From the NCBI GenBank assembly GCA_947311845.1, contig CAMZMU010000049.1:4213368-4277367 (forward strand): a stretch of 64,000 bases of DNA, written 5' to 3'. The translations under genes were made by a program, and so were the position numbers. Positions 45,564 through 55,176 of this stretch are shown here, one piece after another (the first letter of the stretch is position 1; each line of letters begins with the position of its first letter). This DNA comes from Poa pratensis. Lineage: Eukaryota > Streptophyta > Magnoliopsida > Poales > Poaceae. Under the pieces are notes generated by a model. It made no database searches and had not been told where the DNA came from. It saw only the letters and a list, made by a program, of their open reading frames with translations.

Positions 45564-45579
45564 CTATAAATATGCAATA
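45564..45579 (+). promoter_or_regulatory. Antisense TATA box retained in LARD2
   Basis: CTATAAATATGCAATA on the plus strand, opposite to the element, shares ATAAATATGCA with the predicted promoter of the antisense gene at 52330-52341. It lies at a comparable distance from the PPT. No long frame follows in LARD2. Confidence 0.5.
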
Positions 45580-46940
45580 GTAGCATGCAGTCGACGGAAA
45601 TTAATCTTCCTTGATGCTTCCTGCCGTGTGTTTCATCATCAAGGTCAAACAGCATGAGGCGGGCAGGAGCTTCTACAGAAGAAATATATAGATAACCATC
45701 AACATACACGCACTTCTCCAATCTCTCCTTGCTAGCTTGCTTGCTCAGGGACACACGTACATGTATCCCTTCATTAGCACAAAAAAAAGAGAGGCGATGA
45801 TGGCGCCCGACGTTGTTTCAGTAGATTGACTTGACAACGGCCGCGACAGCCATCGTGCACGGGACAAGCGGTGCCCCCGGCGACGAGGTAGCATCGGAGT
45901 CTGTCGGAGCAGTTTCGGCCGGACCCCCACCTCATGCACTTGTAGTAGTGCAATGACTATGCGCCGCACAAATCGGCTGCACTATTTTGATCTTGCCACC
46001 ATGATCAATGAAGCCAGAACATGCTGCGTAAGATGACCATGCACAAATGCATCTGAGTTCTTCACTTGATGGCGGACTGGCCTGCAAAGGTGTCGGTGTT
46101 GAAGGCGCGATCTTGGCAGCCACAATGTGGATGGGCCTCCTAGCGCGGCCGGGTGTATTGGTAATGCTTAGTGGTAGTACGCTTAGAAGGTACATCAATT
46201 GATATCAAGGAAGAGGATCTCTCGGTTTGAATATGAGAAATCCTTGGAGTCGTGCAAGTTAATTCTCCCGCACACGTATTGGATGAGGAAGTTTGTTGTG
46301 ACCATGAAACAGCCATGGTGCCACCCAACAAAGACAACCTTAGTTCTTCTTTTGACAGCGAAACACCATGCCGTACCTTGAAGAAATTTAATCAATCTAG
46401 TCACGACCGCAGCTACCGCGGTGCCCGCCGACTAGGTCGAAGGGTTTCACAGATTCACGCTGATCATACTGGCGCGTTGTACTGCTCCCATAAAACTGAC
46501 GTGTTGATGAAGATGAGGCACCAGAAAGCCATTGGTATTCATCCCACAGTCGCTTGGATAATGCCAAAATGTCTTGGCAATGCAGAAGAAGGTCAGAAAG
46601 ACATTGACCGTCCATATATAAGAGGATAATATTATGCCGGAAAGCCTTCAGCGAGCTCATGAGAGAGAGTGCCGGATTAGCCATCAGCTGTGTAAACGAT
46701 CGAGAGTGTTGCCTCAGCGTCGTTGTTGTTGAAGATAAGGCGTCGGAGTGCCATCGACGTCATGTACACACGGGCGTTACTGGCCCATGTTATATGTTGA
46801 TGTAGACGATAGGACGCTGGGATGCCATCAGCGAAGTCTCAGGTGTGGTGTTCTAGCTCTCCAGTACGCCTAATGTATAGGCCGGAGAAGACATGGACAC
46901 GCGGGTGTTAATTCCCCGGTGTCCATACGTGATCTAGGTT
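45580..46940. other. LARD2 internal sequence, no gene seen
   Basis: 46160-46690 is homologous to 38620-39200 of LARD1 in reverse, and through it to the Tat post-pol region. The antisense gene's exons are absent. After the TATA region only a 10-codon frame from an ATG near 45796 could be read. Confidence 0.6.
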
Positions 46941-46944
46941 GATG

Positions 46945-47480
46945 TAGAAGATCGTTTGCCGGGAAGCCGTCGGCGACGTCATGGTGCTTGGGTTGCTGCC
47001 CCAGCGACCATGATGTATGTTGGAGTAGAGGTTCTAGCGCCGGGATGTCGTCGGCGACATCATGGTGCATGGGTTACTGCCCCAGCGACCATGATGTATG
47101 TTGGAGTAGAGGATCGAACGCCGGCAAGTCATCGGCAACGTCATGATGCACAAGTTGCTGCCCCTAGCTTCCATGATGTATGTTGGAGTGGAGGGTCGAG
47201 CGCCGGGATGTCGTCGGCGACGTCATAGTGCACGGGTTGCTGCCCCCAGCTTCCATGATGTATGTTGGAGTAGAGGGTCGAGCGCCGGGATGTCGTCGGC
47301 GACGTCATGGTGCACGGGTTGCTGCCCCAGCGCCCATGATGTATGTTGAAGTAGAGGATCGAGCGCCGGGATGTCGTCGGCGAAGTCATGGTGCACGGGT
47401 TTCTGCCCGCGGCGTCCATGATGTTTTTGGTGGCGAAGAAGGATGGAGCGCCGAGAAGTCGTCGGCGATGTCACGGCGTA
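46945..47480. repeat. 81-bp tandem repeat, about 6.5 units (LARD2)
   Basis: This is the same unit as at 38030 in reverse orientation. GTCGTCGGCGACGTCAT-like cores recur at about 46967, 47048, 47130, 47212, 47292, 47374 and 47458. The unit number differs from LARD1, so the array changes length between family members. Confidence 0.85.
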
Positions 47481-48839
47481 CCGATGTATAATCCGCTTAG
47501 CCATCTTCTTAGCGCAGGTTCAACATGTGCGCCATAATAAAGAGGATGGCTGCACTAAGTGTGAGAAAACCCAATGCATATGTATGTTGCGTATCATTTT
47601 TTTTTAAACGAAGAGGGTTGAAAACATTGCATGTGTATACTGACCCTATTGTAGATCATGATGCATAGATCTGTAATCAGAAAAGGCTACAAAAGGACTT
47701 GTCATTGGGAACCATCGGAGGAATGGCAGTTGCAACTCAATACTAAATTTCCTTTGGCGTACGTGTGTGGAGACGCCATGCTTCATGTATGCTTCTGAGA
47801 GGCAACAGAAAATCATACTCTAGCCCATCAGGCAATGAGCAACACCACAGCTCCACCATACTCCCTTCCGTGCCTCAAGAACACCAAAGCATGGGTGAGG
47901 TAAAATTAGGGTAGGTGTTTTTGGGACAATGGCTTGAAAAAAATTGGCATGCCTTTATTGAGGGGTGGTGAATGACTACCGACCGCCTTCTTTCCAGTGA
48001 TTCCCTTATTGCTTCAAACTGCTGGACCTGATTCTTCATTTCATGGATATTTCCTATTGTGAGGACTGCTTTCACAGACAATTGGGCTGTCCCTTGACTT
48101 CACCAGATTTTTTTTATATGATTGCTTGCACTTGCTTGAAAATTACTTTATTCTTGCTCTTCTTTTGACGATTGATCAAACTTGCTTGGAGATACTTGAT
48201 AATTCCTCGGGGAGCCACCTTGAGAACTTGGAAGGCAGTCATTCACCTTGGTCAACTAAAACCCTCAGGCATATTATGTGGAGCTTTTGGTGGCACGCCC
48301 AGGGTTGCCAAGTGACTACGCACCACGTCCAACTTTTGTTGGGCAGGGCAGCCCTCTCTTGATCTTTTTCCTAGAGTCTTCCCCGGGGGTGTGGTACCTC
48401 GGTGAACCTGAGACACATCCGGAAGCAAAGGGGTGTGGGGCCTCATTACACAGAAGCAACCCAAGTAATCTTCTCCGCAGCCTCCAGGAGCATACAATTG
48501 GCACGTGTCGTGCATTACGGGTGTGGGATCAGATTCCTCTACAATATGATACATTGTGCAACTCTCTGACAAGTCCCAAGGTAGCCAAATCTTCAAACAT
48601 CAACGGGATTTTTCAAGACAAACCATTATTTATGCTTAGGTGCGGCATCGGATTATGCAAAGAGCTGAAATAATGTGATGCATGTGTGGTGCGATTTTCA
48701 AAATATATGCCATATGTGAAGGCTATATCTGCCATAGCTCTTCGACTAGAACCTGCGCCTGGTGAAGATGTCCACTCGAGCTTTCGCCATCACATCAAGG
48801 CACCCATAGGTTGGAGGAGATGGGGCCATCAGGAGTGTA
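47481..48839 (-). other. LARD2 internal noncoding region
   Basis: It is homologous to 36630-37900 of LARD1 and to the Tat post-pol region. No coding frame is supported. Confidence 0.7.
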
Positions 48840-49356
48840 CGTTGAGGATGACTTCTTTAAATTAGAAGAGCCGTCATATTTGACGGCCTCACCGGTTGGA
48901 GTTACAGTCGAGATTGACAAAGCTCTCCATCGCTTTTAGTGGGCACGTCCTTGATTCAATGGGTGCCCCCAGCATATCGGGCATGAAATTGATCTTGACA
49001 ATTCCCTCAATAATGCGTGGATAGTGTACTCGGCCACCAATAATGCCTCTTGAATAGCAGCGGCATCTTGAGCCTTGAGATGAATTGCGGCACCTCCTTC
49101 ACATGGCCGCTCCATAGAATAGAAAACCCATGATCGGGGCATACTGAAACTGCACCCGTGGATCTTCAATACAATGAGTGATCAAAGATGGATCACCAAG
49201 GACACTGGTAATTAATTGAAATCACCATTAAAGATAGGACTTTGCCAAGAAATATCCACACCATCTTGTAATTTGGAGAAGAACCATAAGACGAATTCGA
49301 CGACCATTGTTGCGCAGCAAAGATGGGAGGAGAACCATGTCCCACCGGGCGTGCCA
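48840..49356 (-). other. Leader and PBS of LARD2
   Basis: The PBS occupies 49339-49356 (TGGCACGCCCGGTGGGAC on the minus strand). The leader that follows resembles 36102-36610. The bases from 48880 to 48840 match the residual leader of the right Tat copy. Confidence 0.75.
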
Positions 49357-49437
49357 TTTTGTTTGACACGAGAAAACGCTTTCGTCCTGTAAAAAAGCGT
49401 TTTCTCGTGTCAAACAAAATGGCACGCCCGGTGGGAC
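49339..49437. repeat. Perfect palindrome, 44-bp arms, 11-nt loop
   Basis: The left arm 49339-49382 and right arm 49394-49437 are exact reverse complements. Each arm consists of the PBS, the 3-nt spacer and the last about 23 bp of the LTR. The result is two LTR-end/PBS junctions facing each other, with CGTCCTGTAAA between. Confidence 0.9.
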
Positions 49438-49572
49438 GTATTATTATCTCTCTACGCGCCAGGGGTAGAGACAAGGTGCAGCAGGTTTGGCATGAAAAAT
49501 AATAACTAATAGACTAATCCCAAGTGTGTGTGGAGCGGGCGTGCCACACGGAGCCCACCGGGCGTGCCAATT
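49438..49572. other. Scrambled mosaic of LTR-end fragments
   Basis: Short pieces lie in succession: TATTATTATCTCTCTACGCG (as at 42246), GGTTTGGCATGAAAAA (as at 42209), ACTAATAGACTAATCCCAAG (as at 49664), GCGGGCGTGCCACACGG (U5 box), then a PBS-like CCACCGGGCGTGCC before LTR4. Order and spacing match no intact LTR in the window. Confidence 0.7.
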
Positions 49573-52067
49573 TGTTTGTCACGAAAAGTAATAAAAACGC
49601 GGGCGTGCCAGTGTACAATGTACACAAATAAAAGATGAGGGAAAAGATACACATTAATCATGATGACTAATAGACTAATCCCAAGTGTGCGCTCCGTGTG
49701 GCCTACTGAAGCGGCCAACGTGACAAGGCGATTGTAGTATCTTGGTTCCCGGGGCCTCGGAAAGCTCCCGGTTAATTACTCCCACGGATTGTACCGCGGG
49801 ACACCTCCGATTAAGCTGCTTGGTCGTCGTCTTGGTCTTCGCTTCGCGTTCTCCATGCATGAAGGTGGTGATGTATGTTGGCGTCGGCAGAGCCGTGTCC
49901 TCATCGGTACACGCGCCGTGGATAGCATGGCCTTTATATCGGCCATGCCCGCCTCGCTGTCTTGCCTCATCGTTCTTGACGGCGTTGATGTTGAAGCAGT
50001 AGCGGAGTGCATGGGTTGTGCTTGGCGTAGACGTTACGATGATCTTGTAGATTCGCCGGAAGTGCGAGGGGTATTCCCCGCGGAAGTACACATGGTGTAT
50101 AGAAAACGCGGGCGTGCCACACGGAGCAATTTGTATGTTGGCGTCGGCAGAGCCGTGTCCTCATCGGTACACGCGCCGTGGATAGCATGGCCTTTATATC
50201 GGCCATGCCCGCCTCGCTGTCTTGCCTCATCGGTCTTGACGGCGTTGATGTTGAAGCAGTAGCGAAGTGCATGGGTTGTGCTTGGCGTAGACGTTACGAT
50301 GATCTTGTAGATTCGCCGGAAGTGCGAGGGGTATTCCCCGCGGAAGTACACATGGTGTATAGAGACATATGAGAATAAGGACATGCACCGCCGCGGGTGC
50401 ACATCTGGAAAGTGTCGCCGAGTTCGTCGCCAACTAGGGCGGCAGTTCACACGTGTAGACAGGCATCGGGCCCGTGAGGGCCGAGGAGCTGAACGGCGCC
50501 ACAGCAGCAAACCGCTGCCTCGTCGGCGCCGATCTTCATGCTCATGCAAAATAGCACAAGAGCTGGGCACATACATCAGCTAGTTCACGTAGCTAGCCCA
50601 TGCAGGTAAGACTTTGAAGAGCAGCCATGCAAAGCATGCTCACGTCCAGGATTTGGCACTTGCTGGCACATACACACACGCATGCACACGTAGTACGAGC
50701 GCCGAGACTACGGCCGATGTATGCCGCTGGGACAACCCAGCAGGCAGGAAGACGAATGATGCCGGTCGTGGGTAGACGACGCGCCCGGCCGACGAAGGCT
50801 GCTTGTAAGCAGGCGCACGAGATGCGCCCACAGCCATGCAGAAGTGTGCCCCAGCGCGGGCACTCGACCATGCTCCGTGTGTGGCCGTTCACGGCCAGCA
50901 CGACGCCTCGGCATCACAGCCCAGGACAGCGTCCATGAGATTGGGCTAGTGGTAAGCCATGGTGGCGCAGACGATGATGAGCTGCACGCCGGCCGCCCTG
51001 GCGCCATCACGCCGAGCTGCCGACAACGTTGCCGTGGAGATGAAGACACCGGTCTACCCGCCGGCAACCACGACGGCGACGGCGCCGTCGCATGGATGGA
51101 GTGGAGACGGCGCCGGGCTGCACGCCAGCAGCCCCGACGACGCCGTCGCGGAATTGGAGACTACACCGGGATGCACACTGGCAGCCCGACGTCGAGGTGA
51201 AGACAACCACCGCGAGGAGACACCGTAGAGGGAGATGACGCCGGCTGATCTCCGGCAGTCGATAACGTGGAGGTGGAGACGCCAGCGATTATACGCCAGC
51301 AGCTCCAACACCGATACCACGCCATGCTAGATGCAAAGAAAAGAAGAACATAGATTAGTAGAGTTCCTCACCGTTGGAGAAGATGACTGCCATGATCTCG
51401 TCGTCGTGCACAACAAGCTGGCTAGCCTGCGATGCGCCCGTGCTCCTCACGGCGCACACCAGATCGCCTTCTCCCCTCGGCCGCCTGCACGAGAGGAAGA
51501 CGATCGTAACCTGAGATTGGATCTCAGGTCGCTTGCGTTGCTTCACGTATGGTATGTGCGTATTCTTCCGGCTGGGTGTCTCTATCCTCTCGCGTGGGTC
51601 GATGCCCTGTTTATATAGGCAGCGAAACCTAGCTAGGTCGGTTGGTGAAGTTGGGCTGCCGCACGTTTCGGCGCCGCCAACAAGTATTGATCAGTTAGGA
51701 TCCGATCGATCTTCCGTGTACTGCACGTATATCTTCTACGTATCCAAGTCAATTTCCTCATGATCCCGTTTATCCTTTGCCTGCGTACATCAGCGGGCCT
51801 TGGAAAAAGGCCATCAGCTAATCACGTTATGGGAAAGAGAATCACGGGCTTAGCCCATATAACAAAAGCACATGAGCATCATTAATCTGATGGACTGATT
51901 AACATCCGGCAATTAGGCCGTACCGCTCCACACATACGATGCATTCATGCATGACGGCTCCAAGCTGATCAAAGAGGCATTTTGAAACCTATACTTGGAT
52001 ATGCTTAACATGCATATATATTCAGCAATTGATCGCCATATATTTTAGCACAAAAACACATCAAACA
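49573..52067 (-). repeat. LTR4 (3' LTR of third Tat copy, 2495 bp)
   Basis: On the minus strand it starts TGTTTGATGTG and ends CGTGACAAACA, followed by a PBS-like site. A TATA-like CTATATAAAC lies at 51618-51609. It is preceded on the minus strand by PPT2 and so serves as the 3' LTR of the third Tat copy. It shares blocks with LTR5 (about 49690-49960) more than with LTR1 or LTR3. Confidence 0.8.
49872..50361. repeat. 230-bp direct duplication inside LTR4
   Basis: 49872-50101 recurs at 50132-50361 (period 260) with only a few substitutions, for example near 49971 and 50015. The 30 bp between the units include a full GCGGGCGTGCCA U5 box (50108-50119) and CACGGAGC, sequences that belong at the LTR end about 500 bp away. 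Confidence 0.85.
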
Positions 52068-52122
52068 AATGCCCCACACCAAGTCAGGTTCGAATGCGAA
52101 GCGAATCGAATTTGACTTGGTG
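52068..52122 (-). promoter_or_regulatory. Terminal PPT with hairpin (PPT2), third Tat copy
   Basis: A 46-nt stem-loop (52077-52122) has arms CACCAAGTCA and TGACTTGGTG (10 of 10 pairs) and an apex with GCTTCGC. It is followed by TGGGGCATT and the LTR4 start on the minus strand. Confidence 0.75.
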
Positions 52123-52329
52123 TAGAAATTTTCTCAGGAATATCAGACGCAAAGGTATGCTGTCCTTTTTTAAAAAAAAAGAAAAAGAAAAGAGAGATAA
52201 ATTTTAAAGACAAGCCGTACCGGATTCAGTCAGTAGGAACGGAGTCCTTTTCCAAGGCTAGCTGAACTTCTGTCTCATTGTTTTGCACGAGCCGGTGTCG
52301 TACAAGACCAGACTTCCATATCCGGGGCC

Positions 52330-52341
52330 AATAAATATGCA
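52330..52341 (+). promoter_or_regulatory. Predicted TATA region of the antisense gene
   Basis: AATAAATATGCA lies about 420 nt upstream of the ATG at 52750, with pyrimidine-rich CCTCCACACCACC 30 nt on as a possible start site. The ATAAATATGCA core is conserved in LARD2 at 45566. Confidence 0.45.
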
Positions 52342-52749
52342 GCCCCTCGTATAGACCTCCACACCACCAAGGCTTTCGTGATCACAAGTCGTCGATCATT
52401 GCCGAGCAGCATATCAGGAAATCGATCGAACAACTCGCCGACCATTGAAAGCAAGCTCCAGGGAAAAGACCACAGTAACGCTCTCCCTCCTCATCATTAC
52501 TTTGTACTTGTATATCTATTCGTCCAAGTTTTGCTTGTGTTTATACATCTTAACTTCGACGCCGGCCGGCGGCCGTCGGAATCATCCGCTATTGGCGCAA
52601 GCAGGCACTACCAGTCTGTACCATACATTGCTGCCTTTTCCATCTTAGCAGGCCATGCGTCTAACTGCATGTAGTACTATATATTATTGTTGCCTTCTTT
52701 TGTTCAGTATGAACACTCAAGCTTGCTCCGTTGGAACTGCAGGAAGGCC

Positions 52750-54400
52750 ATGGGTCGCGAAGGTTGCTCCAAGAAGAAGGCAATCAGCGAGGAGGAGAAG
52801 CACCGCTTAGAGCGACGCCTCTCGACAGCCTCCAAAGGTGAACCATCGGGCGGGAATCGCGAGCGCCCCCATGGCAAGGAAGTTCTGCCGCCTGCACCGC
52901 CTTTGACAGGCAATGTGATTCCAAGGCGTTATGTTGCAGCGTCGCCAACCCCGTCACCGTCACCTCCTCGGGGCAACAGGAGCGAGCGATCTGATCGGCC
53001 AGAGGACGCTGTGTTGGCTCTGCCTGTCATAGCTAAGAGCAAGACGGGCGCAAACCCAGTCCAATCTGTCAAGCCGTTCAGCGAAGACATTCCTTCAGCC
53101 AGCCACAATGGTGGCTCAGAAGACGCTGAGGAGGTTACCCTCTCAGATCTCGACAAGGTATGGCACTGTTGCTAACTCTTCAATTCGCTTTGCTCTTTTT
53201 TTTTTTTGTGTGTGCATATTGTGTTCCAATTTGTCCCCTACTTGTATAGGAAGACTGGTCCTTTGTTGCCAATTTCTTAACTGAATCGGAATGGGCAGAC
53301 TTTGAGGCTGAGTTTTTCTTTGACTCTTCGTGCCCACCATCGCAGATTCCACCTGTCCGGGAGGCCTCTGCAACGCCTCCAGCCATACTTGGCAATACAA
53401 AGAAAAGGTCGGAATCACCCAATGAAGTTCAGCAACAACAGTCGCCACAACCTTCTGGTAATTATAGGAACATCTCTTTTTTTATTATTTTTGTTCCAAA
53501 GAAAATTTTAATGGCATCATGTAATCAAGGCGCAATTTTCTTGCACACTTTTCAGATTTGAATGATGAGATGATCAACAAATTCCTTTCTCCTCGTGCAA
53601 AGAGGGTCAAGGGTATGGTAGAGGATTGCCTTCAAACACTCAAATACGAAGGACCGGAGCTTCCCACTGCCCTTCTTCCAGCATCAAACGTCCAAGGGCC
53701 GCGCCGCCTTGACCTCCCTGAGGCTAATCTTGCAGCACGACTCCAAGCCGGGTGTGTGCGTATGGGTCTTGAAGAAGTTCAGAAGCTCCTCCAACAGAAA
53801 CCACTCAATAAAGCTGGTCTCCTAGAGGCGATGGAGGCTTCCACTTCTGCATGGACTACACAGTATGGGGGATCAGTCCCGGATGTCGTAAAATACCTCA
53901 TCTCTCTCTTTGAGACCTTGGGAATGCGTCTTGAAGGGAAGACACCTCCTAGCCTCTTTGGCGAAGAGACCGCTACCTTGGCGAACAAAGAGGCTCGCCC
54001 CTTGCTGGAGAAACTTAAAGTTGCAGTTACGTCTATCACCGAGGAAGTAAGGCTCCTTGACGAAGAGGTGCCCAGTCTGGACAAGGATCTACTAGCAATG
54101 AAGGCCCTTGAGGACGAGCAGGAGCAGCGGGCGGAAGAACTTGAACGCCAAGTAGCGGAAGCAAGGAAGAAAGCGAAAGAGTTTCGGAACCAGCAAAGAA
54201 CCGCGGCTGCAAGACGTGAATGCCTCAAGATCGCAATCAGTACCTTCCGTACGCAGAATAAGGAGCTGAAGCTACGTGAGACCAAGGTTACTCAATTCTT
54301 GAAGCTTTTCAACGAGGAGAAGAAAAAAGCTAAAGCCGAGGAACCACCCGAAGCAGCTCTCATCCTGAGTTACATTTGCGACCCTCCAGAGTTAACCTGA
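52750..54400 (+). CDS. Antisense extra gene (aORF) of Tat element, 3 coding exons, 486 aa
   Basis: The gene runs opposite to gag-pol. Coding exons are 52750-53157, 53250-53457 and 53556-54400. Introns are GT...AG with T-rich 3' ends and join in phase 0, then phase 1, giving 486 codons without interruption. Exon 1 (136 codons) is Ser/Pro-rich and basic at the start (GREGCSKKK), with SPTPSPSPP. Exon 2 has an acidic/aromatic stretch (ESEWADFEAEFFF) and a Q-run. Exon 3 holds a helical domain and, from about residue 365 to 465, a long charged coiled coil. I do not recognise the fold. Antisense extra genes between pol and the 3' LTR are known in Tat elements such as Grande. Two AATAAA signals at 54583 and 54591 give a normal 3' end. 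A short upstream frame starts at 52709. Function unknown; regulation of the element or host interaction are guesses. Confidence 0.75.
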
Positions 54401-54582
54401 TCTACAGCCGCGTCCGTGCTTTATATTAGCCTCATTTAGACAAAAGCTAGAAGTGTGAACAGAAAGATATTTTTAGGTTTAGTAGGCACCTTCAGTGCAC
54501 CGTTATTTCCATCGAGTCCAGAATTTGTGTTTGATCGAGTCAGTTGCAATACCAACTCGTTTATCAGTCTGTTATCTCTTTT

Positions 54583-54596
54583 AATAAATGAATAAA
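54583..54596 (+). terminator. Tandem poly(A) signals of the antisense gene
   Basis: AATAAA occurs twice (54583 and 54591), about 185 nt after the stop codon. The tandem pair is conserved in all three copies. Confidence 0.6.
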
Positions 54597-55120
54597 GGGC
54601 AGCGTATTTTCTTTCACTTGCACCGTGTTTATACTTGTTGTTTACATCCGGCCGTCGGCGCCGCGCGCGCTCCGGCCAGCGATCTCCGACGATCGGCTGA
54701 CATCAAGGCCGACACAGCGGTCGACTTTTGGGTTAAGGCCTCGGCAACACCAAGGCGCAAAAGAGACTGCCTTTACACACGGTTTCGGATTTGATTTGCT
54801 GAAATTTTCCAACTTCAGCTGACCAACGAAACGCATTCGTGCTGATCCTTTAGACGAGATAGGATCAACGAGACGCGCTCATCGTTGGTGCAAATTTCAA
54901 CTGAAGTGCAGCAGCTGGCTCATATATACTAGCGCGCTGCTTCTTGTATCCAGAGTTGCCCCCAGCAGCAAGTGCTAGCCAGGGACGTACCCCTTGCATG
55001 GGTCATGCATGCGTTTTTTTTTTTTTTTAATGTATTTCGTGCTTATATGCTCGCGGGCAACCAAATGCTCCATGCATACTTACTAAGATATCACAAAAGA
55101 AAAATTGTATGTAACAAACG
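54597..55120. other. Sequence between antisense gene and PPT1
   Basis: No gene is seen. It contains GC-rich sequence (CGGCGCCGCGCGCGC), a TATATATAC near 54925, and next to PPT1 a TGTTACATAC-like start. It may be U3-like LTR remnant. A T-run with flanking GTCATGCATGCG (55003-55030) is specific to copy 3. Confidence 0.45.
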
Positions 55121-55176
55121 AATGCCCCCACATCAAGTCGAGCGTGAGCGCAGAGCCGATCGGGCTTGACTTGATG
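55121..55176 (-). promoter_or_regulatory. Internal PPT with hairpin (PPT1), third copy
   Basis: The 46-nt stem-loop at 55131-55176 and the GGGGGCATT tract are the same as in the other two copies. Confidence 0.65.

Larger units (their letters stand above)
42209..49356 (-). mobile_element. LARD2: non-autonomous Tat-related element, reverse
   Basis: Reading the minus strand: PBS (49356-49339), leader (49338-48840), noncoding region homologous to the Tat post-pol region, 81-bp tandem repeats, a conserved antisense TATA region, PPT with hairpin (45253-45199) and 3' LTR (LTR3, 45198-42209). No gag-pol is present. Its 5' LTR is not an intact partner of LTR3: beyond the PBS lie about 35 bp of LTR end and then a scrambled block. 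Confidence 0.8.

Noticed and set aside
46945..47480. Regular repeats that might suggest a CRISPR-like array
   Set aside because: The units are contiguous 81-bp tandem copies without unique spacers, inside a plant retrotransposon; no cas genes are present.
42209..52067. LTR3 and LTR4 as a simple LTR pair of one element
   Set aside because: The starts (TGTTCGACGCA versus TGTTTGATGTG) and most of their length differ, so they were not made in the same insertion.
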